A stretch of 64,000 nt of DNA from NCBI GenBank assembly GCA_023954095.1, contig JAMLIQ010000002.1, positions 48,351 through 112,350 of the forward strand. The letters are read 5' to 3'. A model generated the notes under the pieces. That model was not told where the DNA came from and did not search any database. It worked only from the letters and a program-made list of their open reading frames with translations. Below, piece after piece: positions 36,072 to 44,797 of the stretch. Within the stretch, counting starts at the first letter, position 1. Each line of letters starts with the position of its first letter. Source of the DNA: Burkholderiaceae bacterium (GTDB taxonomy: Bacteria; Pseudomonadota; Gammaproteobacteria; Burkholderiales; Burkholderiaceae_C). The translations under genes were made by a program, and so were the position numbers.

Positions 36072-37538
36072 ATGTCCGCCAGATATCGTGCTGGGCTGGT
36101 CTGGTTCCGGCGCGACCTGCGCACAGCGGACCACGCTGCCCTCTACCATGCCCTGTGCCAATGCGCCCGGGTGTATTGCGTTTTTGTCTTTGATCGCACG
36201 ATTCTCGACGCCCTTCCCCGCACCGATCTGCGCGTGGATTTCATCCGCAGCGCCGTGGAAGTCCTCGATACGGACTTGCGGACGCTGTGCGGCCACCCGG
36301 AGGGCGGCCTGATCGTGCGCCAAGGTGCGGCCGTGGAAGAGATTCCTGCGCTGGCCAGCACACTGGCCGTGGACGCTGTGTTTGCCAACCACGACGACGA
36401 GCCCGATGCGCTGGCGCGCGATGCCCAGGTGCGCACAGCCCTCGCGGCCACACGCCAGGCTTTTCATACCAGCAAAGACCATGTGATTTTCGAACGCAGC
36501 GAGATACTGACCCAGGGCGGCACGCCCTACAGCGTATTCACGCCCTACAAGAACGCCTGGCTGCGCAAGATCGACGCATTTTATCTTAGCGCCTACCCGG
36601 TCGAGCGGTATGCACAGGCACTGGCGCCTCGGCCCACAGAGGCCTGCAACCCTATTCCCTCCCTGCAGGCACTGGGATTTTCGTGCGCTCCGCGGCTGCC
36701 CGTTCGGCTGCCCACCGGTAGCCAAGGCGCACAGAGACTGTTCGACGAATTCCTGACCCGCGTTGAACATTACGGCAGCACACGTGATTTCCCGGCCCTC
36801 AAGGGCCCCAGCTACCTCGGACCGCACTTGCGTTTTGGCACCATTTCCATCCGGGCGCTGGCACGCACCGCCCATGCCCTCGCGCAAGCAGGCAACCCTG
36901 GGGCCAGCATCTGGCGCGACGAACTGATCTGGCGTGACTTCTACTTTCAGGTTTTGCACCACCATCCCCATGTGGTGCAGCGCAGTTTCAAGCCAGCGTA
37001 TGACGCCATCGCCTGGGAATCCGGCCCTGCTGCGGAACACCTGTTTGAAGCCTGGTGCCACGGACGCACAGGCTATCCGCTGGTGGATGCGGCGATGGCA
37101 CAGATCAACCAGACCGGCTACATGCACAACCGTCTGCGCATGGTGACAGCCAGTTTCTTGTGCAAGCATCTGGGACTGGACTGGCGCTGGGGTGAACGCT
37201 ATTTTGCACAGAAGCTCAACGACTTCGATCTGGCTGCCAACAACGGCGGATGGCAGTGGGCCAGTTCGAGCGGTTGCGATGCACAGCCCTATTTCCGCAT
37301 CTTCAACCCCGTTCTCCAAAGCCGCAAGTTCGACCCCCAGGGCCGCTTTATTCGGCGCTATCTCCCGGCCTTATCAAACCTGCCAGACGCTGCGCTCCAC
37401 GCCCCATGGCTTGCTTCAGCAGCCACACTGCAAGCCGCCGGCGTGGTGCTGGGGCACAGCTACCCCGCTCCCATTGTGGACCATGACCAGGCTCGCCAGC
37501 GGACGCTTCAGCGCTATGGCGTTGTCAAGGAGAGGTAG
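36072..37538 (+). CDS. phrB: Deoxyribodipyrimidine photo-lyase (cyclobutane dimer photolyase)
   Basis: 488 residues from ATG 36072 (an ATG at 36054 overlaps the yqgE start). N-terminal photolyase domain with GLVWFRRDLR, antenna-binding region, and FAD domain: IWRDELIWRDFYFQVLHHHP, GRTGYPLVDAAMAQINQTGYMHNRLRMVTASFL, DFDLAANNGGWQWASSSGCDAQPYFRIFNP. These are the class I CPD photolyase signatures. It repairs UV dimers with blue light. Convergent with the PilT/PilU gene, overlapping 14 bases. Confidence 0.95.
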   Translation: MSARYRAGLVWFRRDLRTADHAALYHALCQCARVYCVFVFDRTILDALPRTDLRVDFIRSAVEVLDTDLRTLCGHPEGGLIVRQGAAVEEIPALASTLAVDAVFANHDDEPDALARDAQVRTALAATRQAFHTSKDHVIFERSEILTQGGTPYSVFTPYKNAWLRKIDAFYLSAYPVERYAQALAPRPTEACNPIPSLQALGFSCAPRLPVRLPTGSQGAQRLFDEFLTRVEHYGSTRDFPALKGPSYLGPHLRFGTISIRALARTAHALAQAGNPGASIWRDELIWRDFYFQVLHHHPHVVQRSFKPAYDAIAWESGPAAEHLFEAWCHGRTGYPLVDAAMAQINQTGYMHNRLRMVTASFLCKHLGLDWRWGERYFAQKLNDFDLAANNGGWQWASSSGCDAQPYFRIFNPVLQSRKFDPQGRFIRRYLPALSNLPDAALHAPWLASAATLQAAGVVLGHSYPAPIVDHDQARQRTLQRYGVVKER

Positions 37539-38676
37539 TTTCGGCGGAGGCATCCGGCGCCATGTGCATCCCTTCCACGCTCAGCGATGCACCGGCCGCC
37601 AGCCGCATGCGCAAAGCCATGTCGGTCTTGTTGTCGGCGTGGGCCACGGCCTCGGACTGGGTAATCGCGCCGCGCTCGAACAACTGAAAGATCGACTGAT
37701 CAAAGGTGCACATGCCCAGTTCTCCGGTACGCTCAATCGCGCCGCGAAGCCCCTCGATCTGCCCTTTCTGGATCAGCTCGGACACATAGTGCGTCTGCAG
37801 CATCACCTCGACCGCCGGAACCTGGCGCTCGTGCGTGCCAGCGATGAGTCGCTGCGCCACCACGGCCTTGAGATTGAGTGCCAGATCCATACGCAACTGA
37901 CCATGCGCCTCTTCAGGGAAGAAATTCAGAATGCGTTGCACCGCCTGGCTGGCATTGTTGGCGTGCAATGTAGAGAGGCATAGGTGGCCGGATTCGGCGT
38001 AATGCAGGGCATGCTGCATCGTGATGCGGTCACGAATTTCACCAATCATGATGACGTCGGGGGCCTCGCGCATGGCGTGGCGCAAGGCATCATCGTAAGA
38101 CAGGGTATCGATTCCGACTTCACGCTGCGTGATCAGTGACTTCCTGTGTGCATGCAGATACTCGATGGGGTCTTCGATAGTCAGGATGTGGCCTGCCGTG
38201 TGCTCGTTACGGTGGTCCAGCAGCGACGCCAGAGTGGTCGTCTTTCCCGCACCGGCAGCCCCTACCGCCAGCACCAGCCCTCCCTTGAGAAATGCCAGCT
38301 GCTTGAGCACCGGGGGCAACCCGAGTGTTTCGAGTGATGGAATCGCCGGAGAAACATAACGAACGACCATCCCCACCTGTCCGCGCTGGCGATGCACGTT
38401 GATACGAAACCGGTCGGCACGATCTGTCTGGTATGCCAGGTCGCATTCCATGCAGACTTCGAAAGCTGCACGCTGTGCCATCGACATGACCGAATAGGCC
38501 ATGGCACACACATCGGGGGCTGCAATGGCGGCAGTTCCCAAGGCCACAAACTGCCCCCGCCGCTTGAGCGTCGGCGGCGCGCCTGCGACAAGAAAAAGAT
38601 CGGAGGCACCTGCCTGCACCATCTGCTGCAGGCAGGACATCAAACGCGGGTCGATCGGAGAGGGCAAGTCATCCAC
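37525..38676 (-). CDS. pilU: PilT/PilU-family twitching motility ATPase
   Basis: 383 residues. GTG 38676 is chosen because GGGAGG sits eight bases before it; a TTG at 38682 is too close. Walker A is GAAGAGKTTTLAS, where most family members have GxTGSGKST, so Ala replaces Ser. Asp box ILTIEDPIEYLH, Walker B DVIMIGEIRD, His box GHLCLSTLHANN, and C-terminal AIRS-like region. PilT and PilU retract the pilus. This gene lies after chpA rather than beside a pilT gene, so it may be a third paralogue. Membership in PilU is a choice by length and C-terminus. Confidence 0.8.
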   Translation of the reverse strand: MDDLPSPIDPRLMSCLQQMVQAGASDLFLVAGAPPTLKRRGQFVALGTAAIAAPDVCAMAYSVMSMAQRAAFEVCMECDLAYQTDRADRFRINVHRQRGQVGMVVRYVSPAIPSLETLGLPPVLKQLAFLKGGLVLAVGAAGAGKTTTLASLLDHRNEHTAGHILTIEDPIEYLHAHRKSLITQREVGIDTLSYDDALRHAMREAPDVIMIGEIRDRITMQHALHYAESGHLCLSTLHANNASQAVQRILNFFPEEAHGQLRMDLALNLKAVVAQRLIAGTHERQVPAVEVMLQTHYVSELIQKGQIEGLRGAIERTGELGMCTFDQSIFQLFERGAITQSEAVAHADNKTDMALRMRLAAGASLSVEGMHMAPDASAETTSP

Positions 38677-38726
38677 GTTCAACGCCTCCCGGTGACACCC
38701 TCGGCGCAGTGGTCAGCGCTGCGGCA

Positions 38727-41700
38727 TCAGACGGCCACCACGTCATCCGTGGCCAGCTTGGCGTAGTGCTGTATGAGGCTGAGCAACTCATCGTCCGAGT
38801 ACGGCTTACCCAGATAATGGTTCACACCCAGCTCCATGGCATGTTCACGGTGTTTCTGCGCAATACGCGACGTGATCATGATGATGGGCAGGTCGTGCAA
38901 CGCCGCGTCGGCGCGGATATTGCGCGCGAGGTCGAAACCATCCATGCGCGGCATTTCGATATCCGACAGAACGACGGTCGGACGCTCTTCTTGCAGCCGC
39001 TCGAGAGCCTGCAACCCGTCTGCAGCCAACGCCACACGGTAGCCTTCGCGCTGCAACAGACGCTGCGTGACACGTCGGACGGTAATGGAATCGTCCACAA
39101 CAAGCACCAGTGGCACCTGGCCCGAGGCAGGCGGAGTCACCACAACAGGCGGCGCAGTTCCCGTATCGAAAGAAGGAACCACGGGAGCCAGAGAAGCGCT
39201 GCTTGCACGGACCTGTTCACCATACACAGTCGACAGGGCCACCGGGTTGTAGATCAGCACCACGGCACCCGATGCAAGCACAGACATGCCCGCCAGGCCA
39301 GGCAGCCTGGACAATTGCGGCCCCAGATTCTTCACCACCACTTCGCGGTTGCCCAGCACTTCGTCCACATGCATCGCGATACGCTGCGACGCGCTGCGCA
39401 GCACCACTACAGGACGGGTCTTGCCCGTTGCAGCTTCATTGCTGCGCTGAGAAGCCTGCAGCAATGCACCAGACCAATAGAACGGCAAGTTTTCACCCGC
39501 CAGCTCGAAGGTGCCGGTGCGGTACGCTGCTTCCAGTTCTGCCACGGGGACCCGGCGCACCACTTCCACGATATTGGCCGGCACACCGACCGCCAGATCA
39601 CCGGTGCGCAGCATCACCACCTGCGTGACGGCCGTGGTCAGCGGTAGCACCATCCGGAATGCGGCTCCCTTGCCAACCTCGGTCGTGGTCTCGATGCGGC
39701 CACCCAGCGCGTTCACTTCGGCCCGTACCACGTCCATGCCGATACCGCGACCGGAAAGACCCGTCACCTCCGTGGCAGTGGAAAATCCCGGTGTGAAAAT
39801 GAGATTGGCCGCCTCAGTGTCGCTCAGCTCGGTGTCCGCACTGATTAAGCCCTGTGCAAGCGCCTTGGCGCGGATACCCGGAAGGTTCAGCCCGGCGCCA
39901 TCGTCCCGGAACGCGACCGAAACGTCGTTGCCTTCGTGTCGCAGATCGACAGAGATGGTTCCTGACGCCGGTTTACCCAGAGCCTGCCGCTGTTCCGGAG
40001 TTTCAATGCCATGGGCCACGCAATTGCGTAACAAATGTTCGAACGCAGGCGTCATGCGGTCAAGCACTCCCCGGTCCATTTCGATCGAACCACCGGTGAT
40101 GTCGAGCTTGATTTGCTTGCCGGTTTCCTTGGAAGACTGTCGCACCACGGCATACAGCCGCTCTGCGATGCCCTCGAACTCCACCATGCGGGTGCGCAGC
40201 AGATCACGCTGCAATTCGCGCGCCTGCCGTCCTTGGGCAATGAGGTCGTCTTCGGCACCTTCCACCGCCCGCTGCAGGTTTCGCTGGATCGTGGCCACGT
40301 CGTTGACCGATTCCGCCATCATGCGGGTCAATTCCTGCACCCGCGTAAAGCGGTCGAATTCGAGCGGATCGAAACCAGCCGCCGTATCCTTGGACAAAGC
40401 CAAGCGCGACTGCATCTGGGATTCGGACTGAACCTCGATGTCTCGCAGCTGCTGGCGCAGCCGCTCCAGGTTGCCCGTGAGGTCGACCATCGACCCTTTG
40501 AGCTGGCCGAGCCGCGCTTCCATGCGCGAGCGGGTGATCATGACCTCGCCAGCCTGGTTCACCAGACGGTCCAGCAATTGGGCACGCACCCGAACCGAAT
40601 GGCCTGCCGTGGCACGTACGGGTGCAATTTCCAGTGGGCCTTGTGGGCGCGCCACCACGGGGCGAGACGCCTGCTTTGCCTGGGGCTCCACCTCGGTGGA
40701 ACCGATCCCGGGTTTTTCGGGAGCCACCGCTACCGCTTCTGTCGGCGCCTCCGCGCTAATGGCCCGCAGCGCGTTGAAATTGGCCTGCAAACCATCAAAA
40801 CTGGCCAACAAGGGCTCAATGTCGACGGACTGGACGGTCTCCACATCCAATTGTTCGATAGCAGATTCCAGGCGATGGGACAACTCGCCCAGACGCATGG
40901 CGCCAGCCAGCCGCGCACTGCCCTTGAGAGTGTGCAGGGCACGCAACACCTCGGTACGCGCACCCAAATTGTCGGGCCGCGAAGCCCATTGCCGCAAGGC
41001 CCCGCCCAGCACGGGCAACAACTCCGCCGCTTCTTCCTCGAAGATCGGGAAGAGGTCTGGATCAATGACATCGATGGCATCAATGTCATCGTCAATATCG
41101 GCAGGCGCGGCGGCCGTCTGGGCTGTGGTCGCGGAAACGCTTTCGGCCTTTTCGCGCAAGGGCACCGACAGGGCTGGCGCGACATAACCGCGAACTGCTT
41201 CAAGTTCGGCATTGGCGTCTGCCAAGGCTGGTGCAGAGGCTTGCGGCTCCGACTCCAATTCCGTTTCTGGCACTGAAGACTGCGAGGACTTCTCCAGCAA
41301 GGCGGCACGCGCGTTTTCGACCCGCCATGCTTCCATCGCCTGCTCGGCATCTTCGATCGGTGGTGATTGCGTGCTGACCACCTCAGTCTGCAAAATGCGC
41401 TGCAACTCTTCCAGAATCTGCGGATTCGTTTCCTTGAGGAAACCCGCGGCAAACTGGTGCAGAAGACGCCGTATGTCTTCCGCGGCATTCAGGAAGGCGC
41501 GTGCATCGTCCGGTTCGCCTTTGGACTGCAACTGGACATGCTCCAGGGCATGCTCCAGCAAACGAGCGGTCTCGGACAGTGCAGAGAAACCAACCGTGGC
41601 AGAGCTACCAGCCAGGGAATGCGCCAGCGCCACTGCCATGTCGGGCAGGCGCTCATGCAATTCCATCGACCATTCCTGCAGCGACGTCACCAGTCTGCGC

Positions 41701-44700
41701 GACCACTCATCCGCTTCATTCAGATAGACGTTATAGAGTGGAATACTGATACGCAAATCGCCGATGACCTTGACGTTGTCGTCTTGGGCAGGCTCCGTTG
41801 TTTCGGCAACGGTTTCAGGAACAGGCTCGGGCTCCAGCGCAGGGAAGTCCTGACTCTGGACGGCTGCATCGCCTGCTGCGGAATCATCGTCCGCTGCCGC
41901 CTCTGCCGCCTCTGCCGCCTCTGCCGCCTCTGCCGCCTCTGCCGCCGCAGGCGACACTTCCTCAGCGGGAAGTTCCAGGCTTTCTTCGGGCAACGCCAAC
42001 ACCTGATCTTCAGGCGCTGGCTCGTCCAATGGCAACTCGATATCGGGGACCGCTGCAGCTTCCGTCAACGCGGGTTCTTCGTCGGCCAGGGCCGCAGAAA
42101 ACTCGGAAAAGTCGATATCTTCCGCCAGAGGAGTTTCGGTAGCTTCGCTGGGCGTCGCCACTTGCTCGCCCAGCATGAAAGGCCGTGTCTCGGAGAAATC
42201 GAGCGAGGGAAGCCCCTCCAACTCGGACGTGTCTTCGGGCGCCGCCTCGACAGCACCCACCGGCACGGTCGACGCCGCCGGAGATGCCCCCGGCAGTTCC
42301 AACGGCAGCTCTTCACCCCGCAAACGCATCGCATCGGCTGGGATGCTGAACATCTGCACCTGCCATGCCCCTGCCGCACCAGCGGCAATATCGTCAGCCC
42401 AGCGCCCAAAACCTTGCAAAGCCTGGTGGGACAAGTCCAGCAAGGGCGGCTGCATGGGTTTCTGCTCGGCAAGCCAGGCATTGAGCAACTGCTCCATCGA
42501 CCATGCGGCCTCGCCAAACTCATTCAACCCCACCATGCGCGAACTGCCCTTGAGCGTATGGAACGCCCGGCGCAGCGTGGTTTGTTCACTGAGATTGGCG
42601 GGCTCCGCCTGCAGCAACTGCACAGCGGCCAGTCCGTTGCCAACAACTTCGCGCGCTTCTTCCAGGAAAATATCCAGGAGTTCGTCTTCCGCCTCGGTAA
42701 TGACGACCGGGACCGGCAGGGGCTGCTCCGTGCTCTCTGGCTCAGCCGTCGATGCAGCAGCCTCTTGCGCTGCTGCGGAATCAGCCGCCAGGGATGGAGC
42801 GGCCTCCTCCAACGGAGCCGTATCGACCGGCACGCCAAGCGAGGGCGCAGGTGCGGGTTCTACAGGCGACTGGGCATAGAGCGAATCACGAGGAATCACG
42901 TCGGGCAACGGCACCGCTGCCCGCTCCTCCATCTTCTGCTCAAGCTCTTCGAGACTGTCCGCCTGATCGCTGGCCCGTGCGCGGGTGCGCCCCATCAGGA
43001 TGCGAAGCTCACCCAGTTCTTCGTCATAGACGAAGAGTTTGCGTGCCATCGCACGCTGGTAGCTCAGCATGTCAATGAGGAACCCCAGCGCGCCCAGGCT
43101 GTTCCCCAGTTTTTCGAAGGTTTGCTTGCGCTCCTCCTCCGAGTCCACCTCATTCAACAACAAACGCTCGACGGTTTCACGCATACGCAAAACCGCCAGC
43201 GAGGCCTGGTCCAAACCCAGCACAGACAATACCCCGCGCATCTGTGCCAAACGTCCCGGCACCGAGGTCAACGGAGATACATCTTCCGGATTACGGAAAA
43301 ACTGATCCATGGCACGCTCGGCCTCGCCAAGCGTGGAGCGCAACTCACCCACCACGCTGCCCATCGTCTGGTTGTCACTGACCCGCCGGTACAGTTCCTC
43401 CATCCAGGGCTCCAGCGGATCCGGTTCACCGCCTGCCGTGACATGGTCGAGACGGTCTGCCAGTCGCTTTGCCCGCACGACCATCTGTTCTTCTGCGGTA
43501 TCCGTTTCTTCCAGCACCGCCTGCAAATACAGCACCGACGTGGCCACTTCCATGGCCAGCGCGGCAGACGGTGGTTCTGCCGCACGGGTGGTCGATTCCA
43601 GCGCCCGGGTCAATGCCTGTGCCAGACTTTCGCTGTTGCGATGAAGCTTGCGCAAGGAATCACACACCAGGCTGAACTGGTCTGCTGCCGGCTTGAGCTT
43701 GTTGCGATCACCCCCAGCCAACGCAGACCAGGTTTCCGCTGCAGCCGAAATACGCTTGCGCGCCTGGATCAAAACGGCCGGATCAAAACGGCCGAAGCGG
43801 CGTGCCTCATAGTCCACCGGAGCCGCACGATCCAGGTCGAACGCCTTGCGCACCGCGCGCAGATAGGGCACCTTGTCACTCTCCGCAGGCTGGGCCTGCG
43901 AACAAAAGAACAGCAAATCCTGCACCAGCCGGTCCGCAATGCCCGCGTCGCCGCGAGCCAGCGAGGCATACTGCATCAGGACGCGCGAGGCCACCCGTTT
44001 GGCATAGACATCAGAGGTGAACAAGCCGCTGCCAAAAGCCTCAAAATAACCAGCGCAGATCTTCCAGAAGGCGCGAGCCTGACGGTCGGTCTGGGCAGCA
44101 ACAAAGCCAAGAGAGATGTCGCGCAAATCATGCGCAGCATCAAAATCAGCATCCTTGACGATCTTCAGCACGGCCTGGTCGAGGCGCGCCCGGGCCGCAG
44201 GGCCATAGGCCAGCGGCGCCGCAGTCACCTCCACATCGGGTTCACGGAAACGCCGCTCGACCGGCCACAGGTCTGCCGGATGAACGCGCTCTGCACCCGT
44301 CAATGCCTGTACGTCGCGGTACTGGGGAAACAAGGCCACCGAGGAAACAGCCTTGCCCGCCAGGACGCTTTCCAGGTACTCGCTCAGCGCAAAACTGGCC
44401 CGCTCCAAGGCACCTGCTGCGTCGTCAGTGCACAGCTCAGGGCGCTGGACGAATTTCTGAACGGCAGACTCCATGGCCCGGAGCACGAGCGCAGGCGAGG
44501 CCAGCCCCACCATCTCCAGCGCGCCACTGGCCTGGTGCAGCTGCTGGCGGGCAATCCGCAAGGTACCCACATCCAGCGTAGCAAGATCCGACTCGCGCGC
44601 CAGATCGGCATCGTGCACAAAGCGGCGCAGCGCCTTGACGGCACCGTCCAGAGACTTGCGCAATTCCTCCAGCACCCATGCCAGCGGCCCTAGATCCTGT

Positions 44701-44753
44701 TCAGCAGGGCTTCCTTCGGCATGTGGTGCGTTGACGGCATCAGTAGATGACAT
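38727..44753 (-). CDS. chpA: Hybrid chemotaxis kinase ChpA/PilL
   Basis: 2008 residues. Hpt-type modules: canonical HTLKG at His732 and His1274, and variants HQASG (His73) and HSLAG (His1045) that lack the lysine. A low-complexity Ala/Glu linker lies near residues 935-955. Then the CheA dimerisation and HATPase region (N box with Asn1577 in LLRNCVAHGIETP, G boxes FRDDGAG and GRGIGMDVV), a CheW-like domain, and a receiver with Asp1931 in VVLSDIEMPRMDG. It phosphorylates PilG and PilH in pilus chemotaxis. P. aeruginosa ChpA is the model, with more Hpt modules. Last gene of the pilG-H-I-J-chpA run. Confidence 0.95.
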   Translation of the reverse strand: MSSTDAVNAPHAEGSPAEQDLGPLAWVLEELRKSLDGAVKALRRFVHDADLARESDLATLDVGTLRIARQQLHQASGALEMVGLASPALVLRAMESAVQKFVQRPELCTDDAAGALERASFALSEYLESVLAGKAVSSVALFPQYRDVQALTGAERVHPADLWPVERRFREPDVEVTAAPLAYGPAARARLDQAVLKIVKDADFDAAHDLRDISLGFVAAQTDRQARAFWKICAGYFEAFGSGLFTSDVYAKRVASRVLMQYASLARGDAGIADRLVQDLLFFCSQAQPAESDKVPYLRAVRKAFDLDRAAPVDYEARRFGRFDPAVLIQARKRISAAAETWSALAGGDRNKLKPAADQFSLVCDSLRKLHRNSESLAQALTRALESTTRAAEPPSAALAMEVATSVLYLQAVLEETDTAEEQMVVRAKRLADRLDHVTAGGEPDPLEPWMEELYRRVSDNQTMGSVVGELRSTLGEAERAMDQFFRNPEDVSPLTSVPGRLAQMRGVLSVLGLDQASLAVLRMRETVERLLLNEVDSEEERKQTFEKLGNSLGALGFLIDMLSYQRAMARKLFVYDEELGELRILMGRTRARASDQADSLEELEQKMEERAAVPLPDVIPRDSLYAQSPVEPAPAPSLGVPVDTAPLEEAAPSLAADSAAAQEAAASTAEPESTEQPLPVPVVITEAEDELLDIFLEEAREVVGNGLAAVQLLQAEPANLSEQTTLRRAFHTLKGSSRMVGLNEFGEAAWSMEQLLNAWLAEQKPMQPPLLDLSHQALQGFGRWADDIAAGAAGAWQVQMFSIPADAMRLRGEELPLELPGASPAASTVPVGAVEAAPEDTSELEGLPSLDFSETRPFMLGEQVATPSEATETPLAEDIDFSEFSAALADEEPALTEAAAVPDIELPLDEPAPEDQVLALPEESLELPAEEVSPAAAEAAEAAEAAEAAEAAADDDSAAGDAAVQSQDFPALEPEPVPETVAETTEPAQDDNVKVIGDLRISIPLYNVYLNEADEWSRRLVTSLQEWSMELHERLPDMAVALAHSLAGSSATVGFSALSETARLLEHALEHVQLQSKGEPDDARAFLNAAEDIRRLLHQFAAGFLKETNPQILEELQRILQTEVVSTQSPPIEDAEQAMEAWRVENARAALLEKSSQSSVPETELESEPQASAPALADANAELEAVRGYVAPALSVPLREKAESVSATTAQTAAAPADIDDDIDAIDVIDPDLFPIFEEEAAELLPVLGGALRQWASRPDNLGARTEVLRALHTLKGSARLAGAMRLGELSHRLESAIEQLDVETVQSVDIEPLLASFDGLQANFNALRAISAEAPTEAVAVAPEKPGIGSTEVEPQAKQASRPVVARPQGPLEIAPVRATAGHSVRVRAQLLDRLVNQAGEVMITRSRMEARLGQLKGSMVDLTGNLERLRQQLRDIEVQSESQMQSRLALSKDTAAGFDPLEFDRFTRVQELTRMMAESVNDVATIQRNLQRAVEGAEDDLIAQGRQARELQRDLLRTRMVEFEGIAERLYAVVRQSSKETGKQIKLDITGGSIEMDRGVLDRMTPAFEHLLRNCVAHGIETPEQRQALGKPASGTISVDLRHEGNDVSVAFRDDGAGLNLPGIRAKALAQGLISADTELSDTEAANLIFTPGFSTATEVTGLSGRGIGMDVVRAEVNALGGRIETTTEVGKGAAFRMVLPLTTAVTQVVMLRTGDLAVGVPANIVEVVRRVPVAELEAAYRTGTFELAGENLPFYWSGALLQASQRSNEAATGKTRPVVVLRSASQRIAMHVDEVLGNREVVVKNLGPQLSRLPGLAGMSVLASGAVVLIYNPVALSTVYGEQVRASSASLAPVVPSFDTGTAPPVVVTPPASGQVPLVLVVDDSITVRRVTQRLLQREGYRVALAADGLQALERLQEERPTVVLSDIEMPRMDGFDLARNIRADAALHDLPIIMITSRIAQKHREHAMELGVNHYLGKPYSDDELLSLIQHYAKLATDDVVAV
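41894..41946 (+). repeat. In-frame 9-base tandem repeat inside chpA
   Basis: The unit GCCGCCTCT (plus strand) repeats five to six times, encoding repeated Glu-Ala-Ala in the linker between Hpt modules. Units are near-identical at the DNA level, so copy number can change by slippage without a frameshift. Function of the linker is probably spacing only. Confidence 0.75.
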
Positions 44754-44797
44754 GGATTCGTTCCCGGCTGCACAGAGCCCGTTTGTTGTTCGGTACG

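Noticed and set aside
41367-44693. A 1108-codon open frame opposite chpA
   Set aside because: Long antisense frames are common in GC-rich genes; this one is rich in Arg, His and Gln with no domain, and chpA is well supported.
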